DNA of 64,000 nt from Liolophura sinensis. Lineage: Eukaryota > Mollusca > Polyplacophora > Chitonida > Chitonidae. A program made the translations under genes and the position numbers. The stretch spans positions 27,492,628 through 27,556,627 of the forward strand of contig NC_088305.1 of assembly GCF_032854445.1 (NCBI RefSeq), written 5' to 3'. This document shows, one piece after another, positions 10,657 to 24,300 of this stretch. The notes below the pieces were generated by a model. The model had not been told where the DNA came from. It did no database searches and worked only from the letters and a program-made list of their open reading frames with translations. Position 1 is the first letter of the stretch, and every line of letters starts with the position of its first letter.

Positions 10657-11046
10657 TATTCCACTTTCGCGCAGCGATTCCATTATAACGGAGATTATTG
10701 GCCAAAAACAAAGATAAAAATCGCTGATCGATTGTTTGGCAAAAAATTTCGAGCAAAACCTTAAACGCAAATGCTAAGATAACGGTGTGCATGTACGATA
10801 CGCTGCTCCGTTATTTCCTGTTCATGGAAATCGGCTGGGACAGTCCATAAACACGATTCACAGAGTGTGTGCATATACCCTATGGCGTTGATTTAAAATG
10901 GCGCATTACTTTATGGCGTTTTCTTTCTTTGCTTCTTTATAAAACGATGGAAGTGCTGTCTCACCCAAAGGCCATTACGTGTTACGTATTTGTTGGTTTG
11001 TTTGTTTTTAAGGGTGTGTGCAAAAGATAAACCACAGAAGCTTCCT

Positions 11047-11085
11047 ATATTTATTTATTTGCTTGATGTTTTACACTGTACTAAA
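11047..11085 (-). mobile_element. SINE 3'-end fragment
   Basis: Only TTTATTTATTTGCTTGATG and TTTTACACTGTACT remain from the SINE end. Confidence 0.6.
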
Positions 11086-11132
11086 GCAAGCTTCCTGTAT
11101 GCGAGGTACATATCACAGAATATCGGTGGAAG

Positions 11133-11639
11133 GTGAAAGGTGATCAGCGGACATTTATGGAATGCGCAAACAACCACGCCTGCGTCGTTGACCGCTTAAT
11201 GTCACCAAAGCTGCACGAAATGCGCGAGCAGGAGAATCTCCAAGATACCCGTCTTTGTCTTTTCGTGTCATTGAATGGTACCAAATGCCATATCGAAGAC
11301 ACCACACAGGTACCTATTACGAGAGCTTGGCAAATAAAAACACAAGGCGGCTCAGACTCATTATTCACCTCATTAGTTCTAATAATGTTTTACATAAATT
11401 TAATTTTCGCTCCTTTTGGTCCAACAATATGTATTAAAATCAATGAGAAAATTTTGACTGCAATTATAACTGGCTTTAAGGGTTTCTGCCCCATCGTGCT
11501 TGTGACATTGGAATTTCATGTTAGACACTCAGACGTCGAGTATCCCCAGTGGGTGGATCTTGGCGGTAAACGGCTTCTGCAAGTCTCCAAATCTCATAAC
11601 ACAGACCTTTCGAAAGCATACTTTTTATTTCAACAATAA
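11133..11639 (+). CDS. Doubtful 168-codon ORF, no recognised family
   Basis: Open from Met to TAA. It has no recognisable domain or signal peptide; a hydrophobic stretch around residues 80-100 is the only structure. It lies between two SINE-bearing segments, and overlapping shorter ORFs exist on both strands. In AT-rich DNA such an ORF can arise by chance. It could also be an unspliced exon of an unknown gene or a transposon remnant. Confidence 0.12.
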   Translation: MKGDQRTFMECANNHACVVDRLMSPKLHEMREQENLQDTRLCLFVSLNGTKCHIEDTTQVPITRAWQIKTQGGSDSLFTSLVLIMFYINLIFAPFGPTICIKINEKILTAIITGFKGFCPIVLVTLEFHVRHSDVEYPQWVDLGGKRLLQVSKSHNTDLSKAYFLFQQ

Positions 11640-13433
11640 AAACGCAAGGACTGAATGGTTAAAAACCGAGTTTCTTAAAACATACTTTGTACACTCTAGA
11701 CCATGTTTGAACTGAAATCCACTTCAGTACATAAGATCCTGACATCTAGACAGAGTTGTCATGGTTTAAAACAAAAGAGATCACATATGTTATCAGATGG
11801 TAAATCTAACCTTATAAGACAAAGCGTCAAAGAAAATGAAACTTAATATACGGAAGAAATTGATAGACCAATAATGATTTTGTTCAGATCATCACTGAAA
11901 GACATCATTATTGCACTACAACGCAAATACTGTAAGATTTCTTAACACTGTGCTCAAGTTCAACAAAAAGTTGAAAGATCATGGATTTGATCTTACAAAC
12001 TTTTTCAAAAAAGAAAACAAAGCAAAAAAATGTGTTTCAGCGATATGAATAAACCCAACAACAACATTTCAACAAAAATTTACGATAGTGACCAGGGTGA
12101 AAAATAAAAATGAACAGCACAGAGATGAGACTAGATGGTATTCATAAACGCTCATGCATTTAAAAATATTTATATAAAACGGTATTACTGTTAATAATAA
12201 TTTGTGACAAGCTTGGAAAAGTTTTGCCAAACTTGTTATAATATACGATTGAAAGAAGATTATACTTTTGGCCTCTGTTTTGACAAAGGGAGTGGTTTCC
12301 CCTTTGATATCGCAGGCAAATTTGATACATCACGTAAATCCCAAGTTTTAAACCTCTACCCATGCAAGCTTGCAAAAGCATTCGAAAGAATTTCTAAATT
12401 TCCTTTATTAATGTAAAACACACATGAAGTTATGCAGTTACAAAGGAGTTATTAGAGACTGTGATAAGAAAATGTGTATCTGAAATTAAAATGGAATGAA
12501 ATCACGTCTGAATACTGAAAGTACTGTGCTCTTCAAGTTTTTTAAGTAATTTAATTATGTACAGGGGCCTACAGGAATATTGAACAAAATACCATGTAAA
12601 TAACTTTTTTAACTATATGGCCAATGTAATGTACTGTAATACGATGCTATCCCTGTAATTCTTCAGAGATAAAACTTAAAGCAAGTGGCAATATCAGGGA
12701 TACTGCCCAATGCCATTGAACGTAGGCAACACTGGGCAAGCACGGAGTCCAAGATCTCAAGAGCTTTAATTCACTGCAGTTACCAAAACATCATACTTTA
12801 CAGTTATAAGATCCGAATACACTATGGACTATTGTTGGAGCTTTTGTGTACCTGCAGAATATGGCAAGGGTAGGCTACCACTAGCCAAATGCCAAAAATT
12901 GAACACGTTTGAACGCACAAGGGTTTCATCTTGTTGAACACGCCGTCAAGTCCGACATGTCACGCGACAATTCCTTCTGTACAGGTTCGTTCATATGTTT
13001 AGATTAGACCGAAAAAGGCTGATATTCCAAAGACTGCTTTAAAGCTAAAATCCTTCTACATCATCCAGATGCACTGATAGCGGTAACCTAAAATATTCAT
13101 TTATACATGAAGATGACAAAAAAGTACAAATTGATGTTCTATCACATGAGGCGGTGACAAAAGCTGGGGCGACACTATGATTGATCTAGTTAACTTCAAA
13201 CACACGAGGAACAAGCATCCGAATGTAGTTTGACTCGCGTCATCGCAAGCTAAAGTAAATCCGATCAGGGTCCGTGAAGTAACAGCTATCCATACAATGC
13301 TCCAATTTTGTTTGTGTTGTTTTGGCGATGTGCGATTTTGGAGAGGTGTTTGAACAGCCATGCTGATCCAGTTCAAAGCAAGTGAGCTTTACATAGGTTA
13401 TGACGGCCCGAGTGCCAACCTCAACATTATACA

Positions 13434-13547
13434 AACCTGACCAGTCAGGAGAAGTTTCTTATCATTGCAGTCAGCTGATTACTTGGGTATAACCTGACCA
13501 ATCAGGAGAAGTTTCTTATCATTACAGTCAGCTGATTGCTTGGTATG
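13434..13547. repeat. 57-bp tandem duplication (two copies)
   Basis: AACCTGACCA[G/A]TCAGGAG, GTTTCTTATCATT and CAGTCAGCTGATT occur twice exactly 57 bp apart with few changes. Confidence 0.9.
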
Positions 13548-13821
13548 ACCTGCTGACCAACATCAATCTTTCTGACCATTTAAGCACCATGTTACGTTCA
13601 GTCACAAATCACTTCTTTGCATGTTGCAAAATGGAATATAAAAACAGATTTTGGTGCAAACTAAAGCTTTCCACATTTTGTTCTGTGAAATGGGAGTAAT
13701 TGTACTGGAACATTGAAAAACATAGCTACATAAAATTTAATCCTCATAGCTCCATGATCGACGTTCCGCTGAAAATTTTTTCAGCTACAGCTCATCCAAG
13801 CTAGGCAAATCATTGGCATTT

Positions 13822-14045
13822 GTTTGTTTATTCATTTGATTGATGTTTTACGCCATACTCAAGAATGTTTCACCTATATGACCACGAAACCCACGATGCA
13901 GCTTGCTACCTGACCTTCACACGTACAACCGGACAGGAAGCCAGCATCAGCTGGACTTGAATTCACTGCGACCGCATTGGTGAGAGGCTCCTGGGTATAG
14001 TGTCTTGCTGGAACGCTAGGCACTAGACCACACAGCCTCCTCCCC
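13822..14045 (-). mobile_element. SINE downstream of the GPCR stop codon, sense orientation
   Basis: TTTATTCATTTGATTGATG end, GCCATACTCAAGAATGTTTC, then a deletion of the core, GGAAGCCAGCATCAGCTGG and GCATTGGTGAGAGGCTCC. Being in the gene's sense, its end offers AATAAA on the minus strand at 13827-13832, about 355 bp beyond the GPCR stop. Confidence 0.85.
13827..13832 (-). promoter_or_regulatory. Candidate polyadenylation signal for the GPCR (SINE-derived)
   Basis: AATAAA on the minus strand inside the SINE end, the first canonical hexamer met downstream of the TGA at 14187. Placement only; no cleavage site can be seen from sequence, and an ATTAAA variant lies farther on near 13735. Confidence 0.35.
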
Positions 14046-14186
14046 CCACCCCCCATCCACATTTGCACCAAAATGTGTGATGAAACTAAGCTAGGCATAC
14101 CATCAGCATCTGCACCAAAATGCTACGCTCATCATTTTTTAAACAATCGACGCACAATGTATTTACACGCACTCTAAAGACGACAC

Positions 14187-15319
14187 TCAAACTGGATCAT
14201 CAACATTGTCTCTACTGCGAGACTTTTTCGATGACGCACTCTTGGTCTTGAAGGCAAACCATGACCGTCGTTTCACATTTGGTGAACACTTCTTCCTCGG
14301 GGGTGTGTCACTGTTTGACCGAAGACGGCACCTACGCAAATCCAAATGCTCCACGGATGGCAATCGAAGTCGATCCCCATTCTTGGGTTTCGATGAGCTT
14401 TCTTGTTGCCGTTTAAAAACAAAACGTGTTTTAGAGTCTGAATGATCCCGATCAAGACAATGGTCACTTTTTGACAACCTGATTGGTCGCTTACTCTCCA
14501 GATATGGTTTCGGTGAGTTCAAATGATCCGTGCTTCGTGAGGTCACAAGTGTCGTCACAGGCCACTCATCTTTTACAGGATCCACCGAAATAACTATGTT
14601 GGTCAAATTTGGGTCTGACGGGCCAAAATCTGAAGACTGACAGCTCTCTGAGTGTCCATTGAGCCCGTCTCCGAGGGCTTCACTCAAGCTGTGTTCGCTG
14701 TCCCACACTGGTTCTATGCTGTTTTTGGAGGAAACAGTTTCATTATCATGTGACTTCTGTGTTTCCAGCAACCGTGGCAAGCCCGTGGCTTCTTGACTTT
14801 CTGCAAAGTCGCTTTCCTGAGAACTACAATGATCCTCTTGGAACCCGGAGTCTGTTTTCCGAGCCACCTGGTGGCCGTTCTGCTTAACAGGCTGAGTTCC
14901 ACTGAGCACCGCTTCCATTGGATTGCATGAAACGTTCACGTGTCCAGACTGATTCCCCTTTTCCAGAATGCCCTGCAATCTTGTCCCGTTGGGTCTCGCA
15001 TTCTTGTAGGCTTCCTGGCGAACACAGACGATTTTCCCGTCTTTCATGACAACCACGGAGCCGTCCTTTTTGATGATTGAATTACCCTTGGAGTTTTTCG
15101 GTGCCTGTTTCATCAACTGTGTAATGCTAGCCTTCTTCTCCCTAGAACCGTACACTCTGGTGAGACTGCTGGTGGAATTGTGGCGACTTTCTAATCCCGT
15201 CACACTCACTTCTGATCCCAGTCGACTGCGCACAATCGACCCCCTCACGGACCCCCTCACGGACCCAATAAACGCTGAGAACCTTGTTTTAAATGAGGGA
15301 CTGCTAGGGTTGATGGTGT
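14187..15319 (-). CDS. GPCR exon 3: long cytoplasmic tail and stop
   Basis: Two nt plus 376 codons and TGA, the longest uninterrupted coding stretch in the window and distinctly less AT-rich than its flanks. It starts TINPSSPSFKTRFSAFIG, with a duplicated 12-bp GSVR module soon after. KKDGSVVVMKDGKIVCV looks like a small beta-hairpin. Many Ser/Thr sites follow, then KKCSPNVKRRSWFAFKTK and the terminus RDNVDDPV. Acceptor TTTACAG at 15320; phase 1 matches exon 2. The assignment rests on phase, strand, order and lack of any other upstream partner. A different upstream gene is the main alternative. Confidence 0.78.
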
Positions 15320-18300
15320 CTGTAAACAGCCAGTGAAAACAGAAAAGTTAGCAAATAGAAGGAAAACTAGAAAAGTAAACAAATAACATATTCAATGCAT
15401 TCAACGCACTTGAAAATATTGCTATTCTAAAAACAACAATTCCGAGTTAATAAAAGTTTAATATTAAAATTATGGAGAAATGTAGATTAGAAAAGCAAAT
15501 GTACCGTACTTGTCCACATTGTAAAAACTTATGAGAAAAGACTGCTCATGAAGTGTTGTTAAGTGTAATGTTAATGAAAATTACTTTAAGAAAATCTGAA
15601 TATGACATCATTATCTAACAACAGGGGTAATCCAAGTGTAAATCACAGCTACAAGGCGTATGGAATGGGTGGGAATAAACTGGGGTGTTTAGGACGATGG
15701 GCACATTCCAATGACAAAAGGGCAAGGCGTTGAAGGGAAAGGTGATTACCCTAGTGATGTAAATATATACGATACACACTACTAATCGTAACCAACAAGT
15801 CCAGAACAGCAGAAGTATGAAAGTACAACGTGTTTGAAAAAATAACCGCATTATGTTTAAAATTTGGTTTGGTTAAAATAAAATTATTCCAGAAAGCATT
15901 TAAAATCCCAGCTTATACACTAGGTCATTGGGCATAAACCTGGCTGAAGGTTTACGAATGTGATTTACGAATTTATTCAGTTTGAAATTAAAAATTAATT
16001 CACCATGTTAACTGAGTAAACTTGTAACAACTTGCTCAAGATGGTTAACGATGACAAAAAAACTGCGGAAAAGTGGACTGACTAAAATCTGCTGTAATGA
16101 ACTCCTTAAATATTTATCTTCAAATTCTGTAAATACCCACAACCTGTAAAAGACAAACGAATGCAAAGTTCTTAACTTCCTGGCAAAACAAAAGTGGAAG
16201 TTTAAAGTGGAACTGAGTTTATTTATGCTAGTTCACAACTATACAAATCACTGGCTATTCTAAAATGCTTTAAAAAGCATCCACCTATGAAAGTTTTGTG
16301 AGGTGACTCCATCAATCAACACATAACTGTACTTAAGATTTACCAGCAAGACGATTGCCACTGTAATAATGGATACTTTTATAATTATAATTTCACACAA
16401 TATTACCTCTTATTGCTCCTCATTACAACTGACCTATGTTTTACATCTTGTATAAAACTTTAATTTGACAATTACTTTAAAACTAGGCTTTGATTTCAGG
16501 ACGATTGTTTGGTACGCTGTAAATTTCAGTCCTACGTTTTGTTCTATCAATTAATAACCGTGGCAATCTATGTCCCGTTCTTTAAGCTTGCTTAAACAGT
16601 TGAAAAGAATCGAATTGAACTGAAGGAGTCATTTTCACTTTCTACAAAGTCCAATTCTTGTAAATGAGTCAACAACAACGACAATAATATTCATCTATGA
16701 AGCAACATAAAATCTGCGAGGAAATACAAGCACGTGCAAAACAGTAATCCTATGTACGTGCACTCTAATGCACATGCCTGCCAAACACATGCAATCTCTT
16801 ACTCTCTGACAATGAATCTGATCCACAGTTGGCTTTTCTGTTCACAACAAGATAATAGATACACATTTTATACCATCACGCAAATATACATTCCTCCATT
16901 TTAACATACAGCCTTGGACTAAAACCGTTTCCTATAAAAAGCCTTAGGAAATGAAATGGGCCTGTGGCAGATACTCGGGATATCGGACAAGGTTCCCACG
17001 GAATGGAATCTACGTGCATATCTACATGTCAATCAGGTGCCTCTATTGACAGTGAACCTTTCCGAAAGTATGGCTGGCTCAGGTTTCTTTGATAACTGAA
17101 GGTTGGTTAAAGGTCACTGGTCTATGAAGTCACAGACATGATGGTTGAGATATCCTGATTTAGCCTAATAGGTCCGGGGGTGGGGGTGGGCGTGGGGGAG
17201 GGGGGATATAAGAAACAGTTTTAATCCTCAACATATCAAAGCCTAAGCTCATCAAATGCATGTTGACAGAAACAGTATAACCAAAAGACAATTTCTATTC
17301 AACACGTACCACTTTAACTTCTCAACCATTTGGAATATTGTCCACTCTACATAAATTTGGACTAACCAAATTCCTTATAATTATGTCAATGCCAAATTTC
17401 AGATTAACCAGGAAACAGATAAAGTAAATATGAAATGGTTGTGAGTTTTAAGGGTACAATTATAGGGCATAACATCAGGCCTTCACAATAAACTAGAGAA
17501 CTGCTTCATACTAGACGCAATTCTTAGCTTGTAACTTTGTAAATTCATTTACAACACATTTATTTACGCAAACCACAAAAAACTCACCCACAGCAACACT
17601 TCAGTCATTTAAATTACACATATTCTCAATGCTAACACCACATTATGACTGTATTAAAACATTTACTTTGATAAGAATTTGACAATATAGCTTCACAATC
17701 TTTTTTTACCCATGCTTTTTAGACACTACACTACTTTATCCAGTCATGTCAAGGACTCAACTTCTGGACTGTATAAAACACGATACAAGTATACGGTGCA
17801 ATATATGGTATCAAGCTTTTATAGATGTATCATTATCTACCAAGATCCGATATATACCTGTAGCTCTCAACCAAAGCTTTATACCTATAATACTACCATA
17901 TCAGGTTATAAATTATGTTAATACCCACTTGTCCATTCCTTTGTTTACTTTATTGATGAGGTACTAAATGATGCACTGCAGAATGTTTAACTTACCACCG
18001 GGACTAATATAATTGTTATCTTAGTCTTAGTTTATACATCCAGTTTTAATGCTAGAGTAAAATTGTTATAAAATGTACATAATCAGTATTTCAGAGGAGG
18101 ATATTTATACGATGCCAAACCCTTAATTGTTAAGATTCTGCAAAACAAATTCCTTCCATATTATCAAGCTATCTATTCCTTTATATGTGGTATCAAGAAG
18201 TCAGTGTAGCATATGCACAAGTTGTTATACGGTCCATCATGAAAATACTGTTCCGAATTAAAATCAGATGGCACCCACACTGGAAACTGAGCATGTATAT

Positions 18301-21300
18301 ATAGATAAGAAAGAAACCTGGGAAGAAACCATTAAGTCTAAATAGTCCTGCACAAATGGGAAAAATAGGCACATGCTGGTTTTGAACCCGTGCATGTATG
18401 TAATCTCTTGCCTGATTTAAGATAAAAATATTAACCATATCAGACAACTTCAGAACACTTCCACCCTTTTTAAGATATGAAAGATTAATAACTGCTTTTT
18501 TCAGGGGAAAGTGAAACTGTGGTTTCATAGAATCCTCCATTTTGGATTTAACTGGATTCATGATTTACACAAAATATAACAGTATACATTTATATGAAGA
18601 AATAAGTAAGAACACCATAACACAACATTTACAGGTATTCAGAACCAATACACATATATTATATGTATATCACATAGCACAGCAACGAGATAGCCACAGG
18701 AAATACAGAAGATTATCAACAGACAAAACTGCAATAATAAGCAGTACCAGACTTCTGGCATTAGCATTATGTAACCGTGGCATGCAGCAACCAATATTAT
18801 AAGCCCACAATATCTCCATTATCATCAAATTTTCACTGAATTCTTATACATAATATAAATGTATTACATTATAATAACAACTGCATGGAATGACAGAGAT
18901 ATTCCACTACAAAAATATACTGTATTTCACCTAAAGTTTGGCATTTTTCACGGGAGACATTCTGATTGATGCATTCACCTTATAGGACAACTAAAGGGTT
19001 TTTTTTTTGTGAAATTTGATTAATTTCTGATCAGCAAAACTTATGCGTTGACATCAAAAATATCATCTTAATATCTGAATGCGCTGCTGAAAGTGAATTA
19101 TTTCAGGCCAAACTTTAGGTGAAATACAGTATACAATAAACGCAAATGACACTGTTCAAATGACAACAATTGTCATACTTGATTTGAACACTGCCAGGAA
19201 AAGTCTGAAGTATACATTAATAATGTTGGTGCAATAAACTGTATCTGCATGTGTGTGATATAGAAAATATATATATATATATATATAAATATATATAGCA
19301 TGTAATGTAGAGAGTTATTTATTCAAGCTCTCTTGAAAAACTTAAAAGTAATTTTGATGCCCTCTGATCATAAATTAAATTGTGACAATTAGGTAGAATT
19401 GTGACAAGGAAGTGCAAACAAGTTCCAAAAGCTGTGATTTAGAAATATTTAAAAAAGTGCTTGTAATAAAATTTGTGACAGATGATTCAGCACAACAGTC
19501 TAATACATTTCAATGCTGACAGATAAACATCTTTGATTTAAACTGTGAATTACAATCATATGTTCTCTGTTTTTGGAAGAACCCATTTTCTTTTTCTACA
19601 GTACTTTTAAGTTTTAGCTGCAAGAAGCAGACTCACCACTTACACAGTAATTTTTTTATTTATATTTTTAGGACTGATTTATTTATTAAATCATTTAATA
19701 CAAGCCAGTCTTAATGAAGCAGATCAAGACTTTGCCGTTTTTCAATGGACAATGTTGTGACGGCCGTAAACCACAGTTACTTTATAAAAAAAATTCCTTA
19801 AAATAATATATTAAATAGATGAACAATTTGGGATTGTCAATCCATATCATTTTCAGTGATATTGATGATCAACCAATCAGATCGCTGGTTCCAACCCGTA
19901 TCACTTTTGGTTATTTCCCATTGGCTACAGAAATCCTTGACCTTGAACAGCACTGGTAAGGTCATTCCGTGCAGGCTACTTTGAATGAATGAATGCTGCC
20001 GGTTTTATACATGTATGTAAAATTTTATAGATTTAATTGGATTAATATATTTAAAATTTTGCAGATGCATGGGCATTTGCTTCTTTAATAGTTGGTATTT
20101 GAGCCAGATAACATTCCAACTTTTGTTACAAGCTGCAAAAAGCCACTCTTCAAGTAATGTGTTAGTATTGGTTAGTGTTAATGATTATAGTTTTATCTTT
20201 TGACCTTTCCATTAAACAGGCTTTTATAACACACATGTATGTATGTATATAAGTCGCTGCAAGGTCATGGTTTATAACTTACATATCTCCAATAACATTG
20301 AATTAATTGGCCAATTTCCTCATAATGATAGAGTCACTGAACTAAATCTCTTCTCTTTTCTGTTGGTAGCTGTAAACTACAACTACCTGTACATATAGGA
20401 TGCTCCATGTTGTCTTATTCATGCTTAACCTCTTGCACTGCCTCACCCCACCCACCAGACAAAAATTAACCATAAAACTTCAAGCTTAAACCTCCTCAAA
20501 ATATCTTTTGGAGTTAACCTGGACACTAAAACCAATATAATTATAATGAAAAAAGATCTAGATGAAACAATAGTTTTGTTGAAAAAAATCCTTTTTTTTT
20601 TATTTAAGTCTGAAAAAGAGGAGCAATATCACAGACTACACAGACTGACATCACTACACCCCCGCCACTGTAACTCCTGGAGCTATACAACAACAACAAC
20701 ACATTCAAGGATAGGAACCCTGAGTTAACCATGGTTACTAATTTAAGGAAATATACATTTGGTTGGGGAAGTTCTACATATTTTCACACCCTAGCTCTTC
20801 AATCTTTTCATTCCACGACTTATTCTTTTTTATTTTTTTTATTTTTTGTCTTTTCAATAAGACAGGTAACAGCCTGTTGCTTCAACATATTTCTTCATGT
20901 AGAATTAATGGCCTCGTTTGAACAGAGTCTGGAAACAAGCTCCAGAGCGCATTTGCAGTGTATCTGGAAGCAGATACGTAAAGGGAGTAAATGCAAATAT
21001 CATCGCACGGTCGTTGTCACTAAGCGCCATCTTGTTTTCCTGTCATTTCAAAACTGCCACGGCCAGAATTTTGCTTGGCATTCAACTAAAAATGACATGC
21101 CTATTTATGTCTCTCATTTCCATCATGTTTGCATGAAAAAAAAAAAAAACAGTTCCACACACATGATGTACGTCAAGCATCAGGCTTTATGTTAAGGTGC
21201 CAGGCTGAAGAATGGACTGATCCTTCTGTTGCTCTGTTAGCAGACTGAGCAAAATTTGTCATATTTACTGTGAAATAATTACTCTACCTGTTTGGATGAT

Positions 21301-24300
21301 CAACTTATAATTATAGTAAAGCTTATTAATTGACTTATAAGCTAAATATGCAACACTTAACAACATCCAATTCCATTATGTTACATGTGCACTTTTTGGA
21401 CCACGAAAAACTAAAACAACAGTTCCGTATGCATCAAATATAACGCATTATCATTTCTTTCAACTTTTGTGAAAAGATTGAAGAGTTGGGTTAATGTGGA
21501 CAACACAGGGAAATACATGTACCTTCAGGGTCATGCAGGAAAACCATATTCTCATGATGTTAAAGTCTTCCGCTAAACTTTTCTTGATTTTGGTATGCAC
21601 AGCATCTAAACGTTTTGCTCTTGGTGCTATTTAAATTTTACCTGCTGATGTTTTTTTACGACTTATTTTAAGGAGAAATATTAATGGTTAGTATTTAATG
21701 AGCAGGTAAGTCAATAATTGAAGTAAAATTAAACTTGAACAGTATTAGATTCTCAGAATAGACAGGTAAGTTTGGGAGAAAATATTACAACAACATGCAG
21801 TGTTATTCTTGAACCCACAGAATTAAGGTAAAATAAAAGATATACACATATATAAACAATAAACAAAAAAGGTTACAGAATGGCTCCCGGGCCTACCTCA
21901 CTTTACCAATACAAAAATACCAGCTCACAACCAGTAAAGCATGATGGCCAACTTAGCGGCCGGAGTTAAGGTGTTACCTCGTTGATCTGACCATGGAGGG
22001 TAAAAAATAAAGAGAGAGAGAGAGAGAAAAGAAGAACACTTAAGCAAAGTTGATCTGCAAAATCAATGTATAGCATCCCAACCATATTTACAAGTCATTC
22101 GCTCTCCATCTATTCCACAGGTGTTGCAACATATTAAAATAGCATATTACATGATACCCTCAAAAATCATTAGAAATTTCATTTGAACACGTTGAACTGG
22201 AACTGCCTTTGTAAAACTAAATAAAAAGGTTCACTCAACTTCCCAGCAGGTTCAGAAGTCTACAACATGAAACAATCAACTTTAAAAAACACACAACATT
22301 TTTTAGGATAAAATTTATGATAATAAATACTACTTTAAGACGGTTGTCCAGAGTTTTTAGTTGTGTATTTGATGACCTGTAATTTGACAGAAGCACTTGA
22401 ACACAGCTTTACTAAAGCTACAACATAATAAATTAAAGGAACACCCCATAAAACACATTGGGTTTCTATTCCTGCCAGCTCTGGTTACAACTGAAAACAA
22501 CTGGCCTAGATGAAACACAATTTTAACATTCTGAAGATAAGAGATATTCAGTTAATTCCATGTAGATTTACCATGATACTTTGTCCTATAGCTCACCCAG
22601 GTCTACAAGTTGCTCCTGCATGTATTTAAAACTAATAACTCGCTTAGCACAGAACTATCATGAATCTCAAAATATCCTTTGAAGTGAAAAAATGTTTTCT
22701 TTCCACCAAATCAGTGCATGCAAGATCTGGTGAAGATCTGTGACCATGTGTTTGTTTTTCATGCAAGGACATAACACTAAATAATTACCCTACAGCAACA
22801 AAAAACAACATTCTATTCCAAAAAGTGCTGTACATTTTTACAGGGAAATCTGATTCCCGCAATCATTATAAATATCATACTGAACACCCAGACTTCGACG
22901 TTTCCCTCACCACAAGATGGCTAAGTACTGCCAACGCAATGTTAAACTTGATCACTCTTTCATTCAATACTTTCACTATAAAAAAGACATCTAAAAAGGG
23001 AAATCAAATCAACACTTGAATGTTTCTATGTGAAACAGAGAGTCAATTCTACATGTATATTATATATACATGTGTATTTATGGCAGGCATCTACCTCCTA
23101 TCCCTAGAGTTAACCAGTTGGCTTCATTTTGTTTCAAATTCACAGTGTTACGCATCATATCTGGTGGAATTTTGGCTTTTGACAATAACGTGCACTTTTT
23201 GTACATACAAGTAAATATTACATTTATTTATTGGGCTGGGACTTACATGTAACGCCATAACAAAGACTATTTCTATTTGATGACTACAGTCAGGATTATT
23301 GGTGCATGATGAAAATTTGTCGGAGCCGTGAGAAAACATCCACCCTCCACATCCTCACGTATTCGTATCGATATGGAAATGAAACATGGTACATGACATA
23401 ACACACAGATTTCAATCATTTGCTCAGAACATTCCTGGTGTCTTTCTGATATTACTGAAGATTGCTTATTAGCCATTTCTCTTATTTGTATGAATTCATA
23501 TTAATTTCAGGCTTTATACACTTTCTAAGTTCTTTGGTGTGTCATTTTGAATGTTGTTTTGGGAACTGGCCCTGTGGTTATACTGATCTTGAACGTCCAT
23601 TTTGGTGGAGGGCTGGTATATGAATGTCTGTTTTGGTAGAGGGCTGGTATATGAATGTCTGTTTTGGTAGAGGGCTGGTATATGAATGTCTGTTTTGGTA
23701 GAGGGCTGGCATATGAATGTGTGTTTTGGTAGAGGGCTGGTATATGAATGTCTGTTTTGATGCCTAAATAACTCTATCTTCATAAACGTGAACTTGTTTT
23801 TACAATGGACAAAAACTTCAGACCTGTGATCGTCCAGACATGAAAGGATGACAATTTCAGAAAATATGAAGATGAAATTCATATCTCAAGCAGATAATTT
23901 AATATTAATAATTTACTTCCGTATTGTTAGTTTCACTTTGTGAGCTCCAACCCAGTGGTTCCAACAAGTCTTCAACCATATGTCAGGATAACACAATCTT
24001 ACAAACAACTTGGACAATGACAAACATATTCATGCAGTTTATTATTTTTCCTGAACCTGTCTTACAGATGTGTAGGCGTCCTGTAATACAATCTGGGATC
24101 AAATTAAGCCAATTTTTTACAACGCAAATGAAAGGGTTTGGTCTTTAATTAAATTTCACCGTCAACGTACATAAAGGATATCCAGTAACACAGATACATA
24201 AATGAATGAGTCTCAAAAGGCAGCAGGTGGAATGAAACTTCCGTTACAATGTCCAATATAAAATGCAGGCGAATTGAATTGGATTTATTCCAATTTTTCC

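Larger units (their letters stand above)
8316..14186. other. Intergenic region between DNAJC1 and the GPCR 3' end
   Basis: Holds the DNAJC1 5' flank, several SINE copies (8880-9052, 10396-10656, 11047-11085, 13822-14045), a short hairpin near 9280, a 57-bp duplication near 13.4 kb and AT-rich filler. A 168-codon plus-strand ORF at 11133-11639 resembles no family I know and is listed as doubtful. No TATA or Inr could be assigned to DNAJC1 with confidence. Confidence 0.6.

Noticed and set aside
18193-18561. 122-codon minus-strand ORF in the sense of the GPCR, as a possible alternative exon
   Set aside because: No class A or tail-like features, no supporting splice sites, and phases not needed by the gene model.
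20731-21195. 154-codon plus-strand ORF
   Set aside because: Contains Phe-rich and Lys homopolymer segments from poly-T and poly-A runs; no family features.
21950-22000. Possible 9-nt microexon (CAG|ATCAACGAG|GTAACA on the minus strand)
   Set aside because: Chance combination of short splice-like signals; phases of the GPCR exons fit without it.
23514-23882. 122-codon minus-strand ORF with repeated HSYTSPLPKQ-like peptides
   Set aside because: Produced by a 31-bp minisatellite that shifts frame each unit; no gene context.
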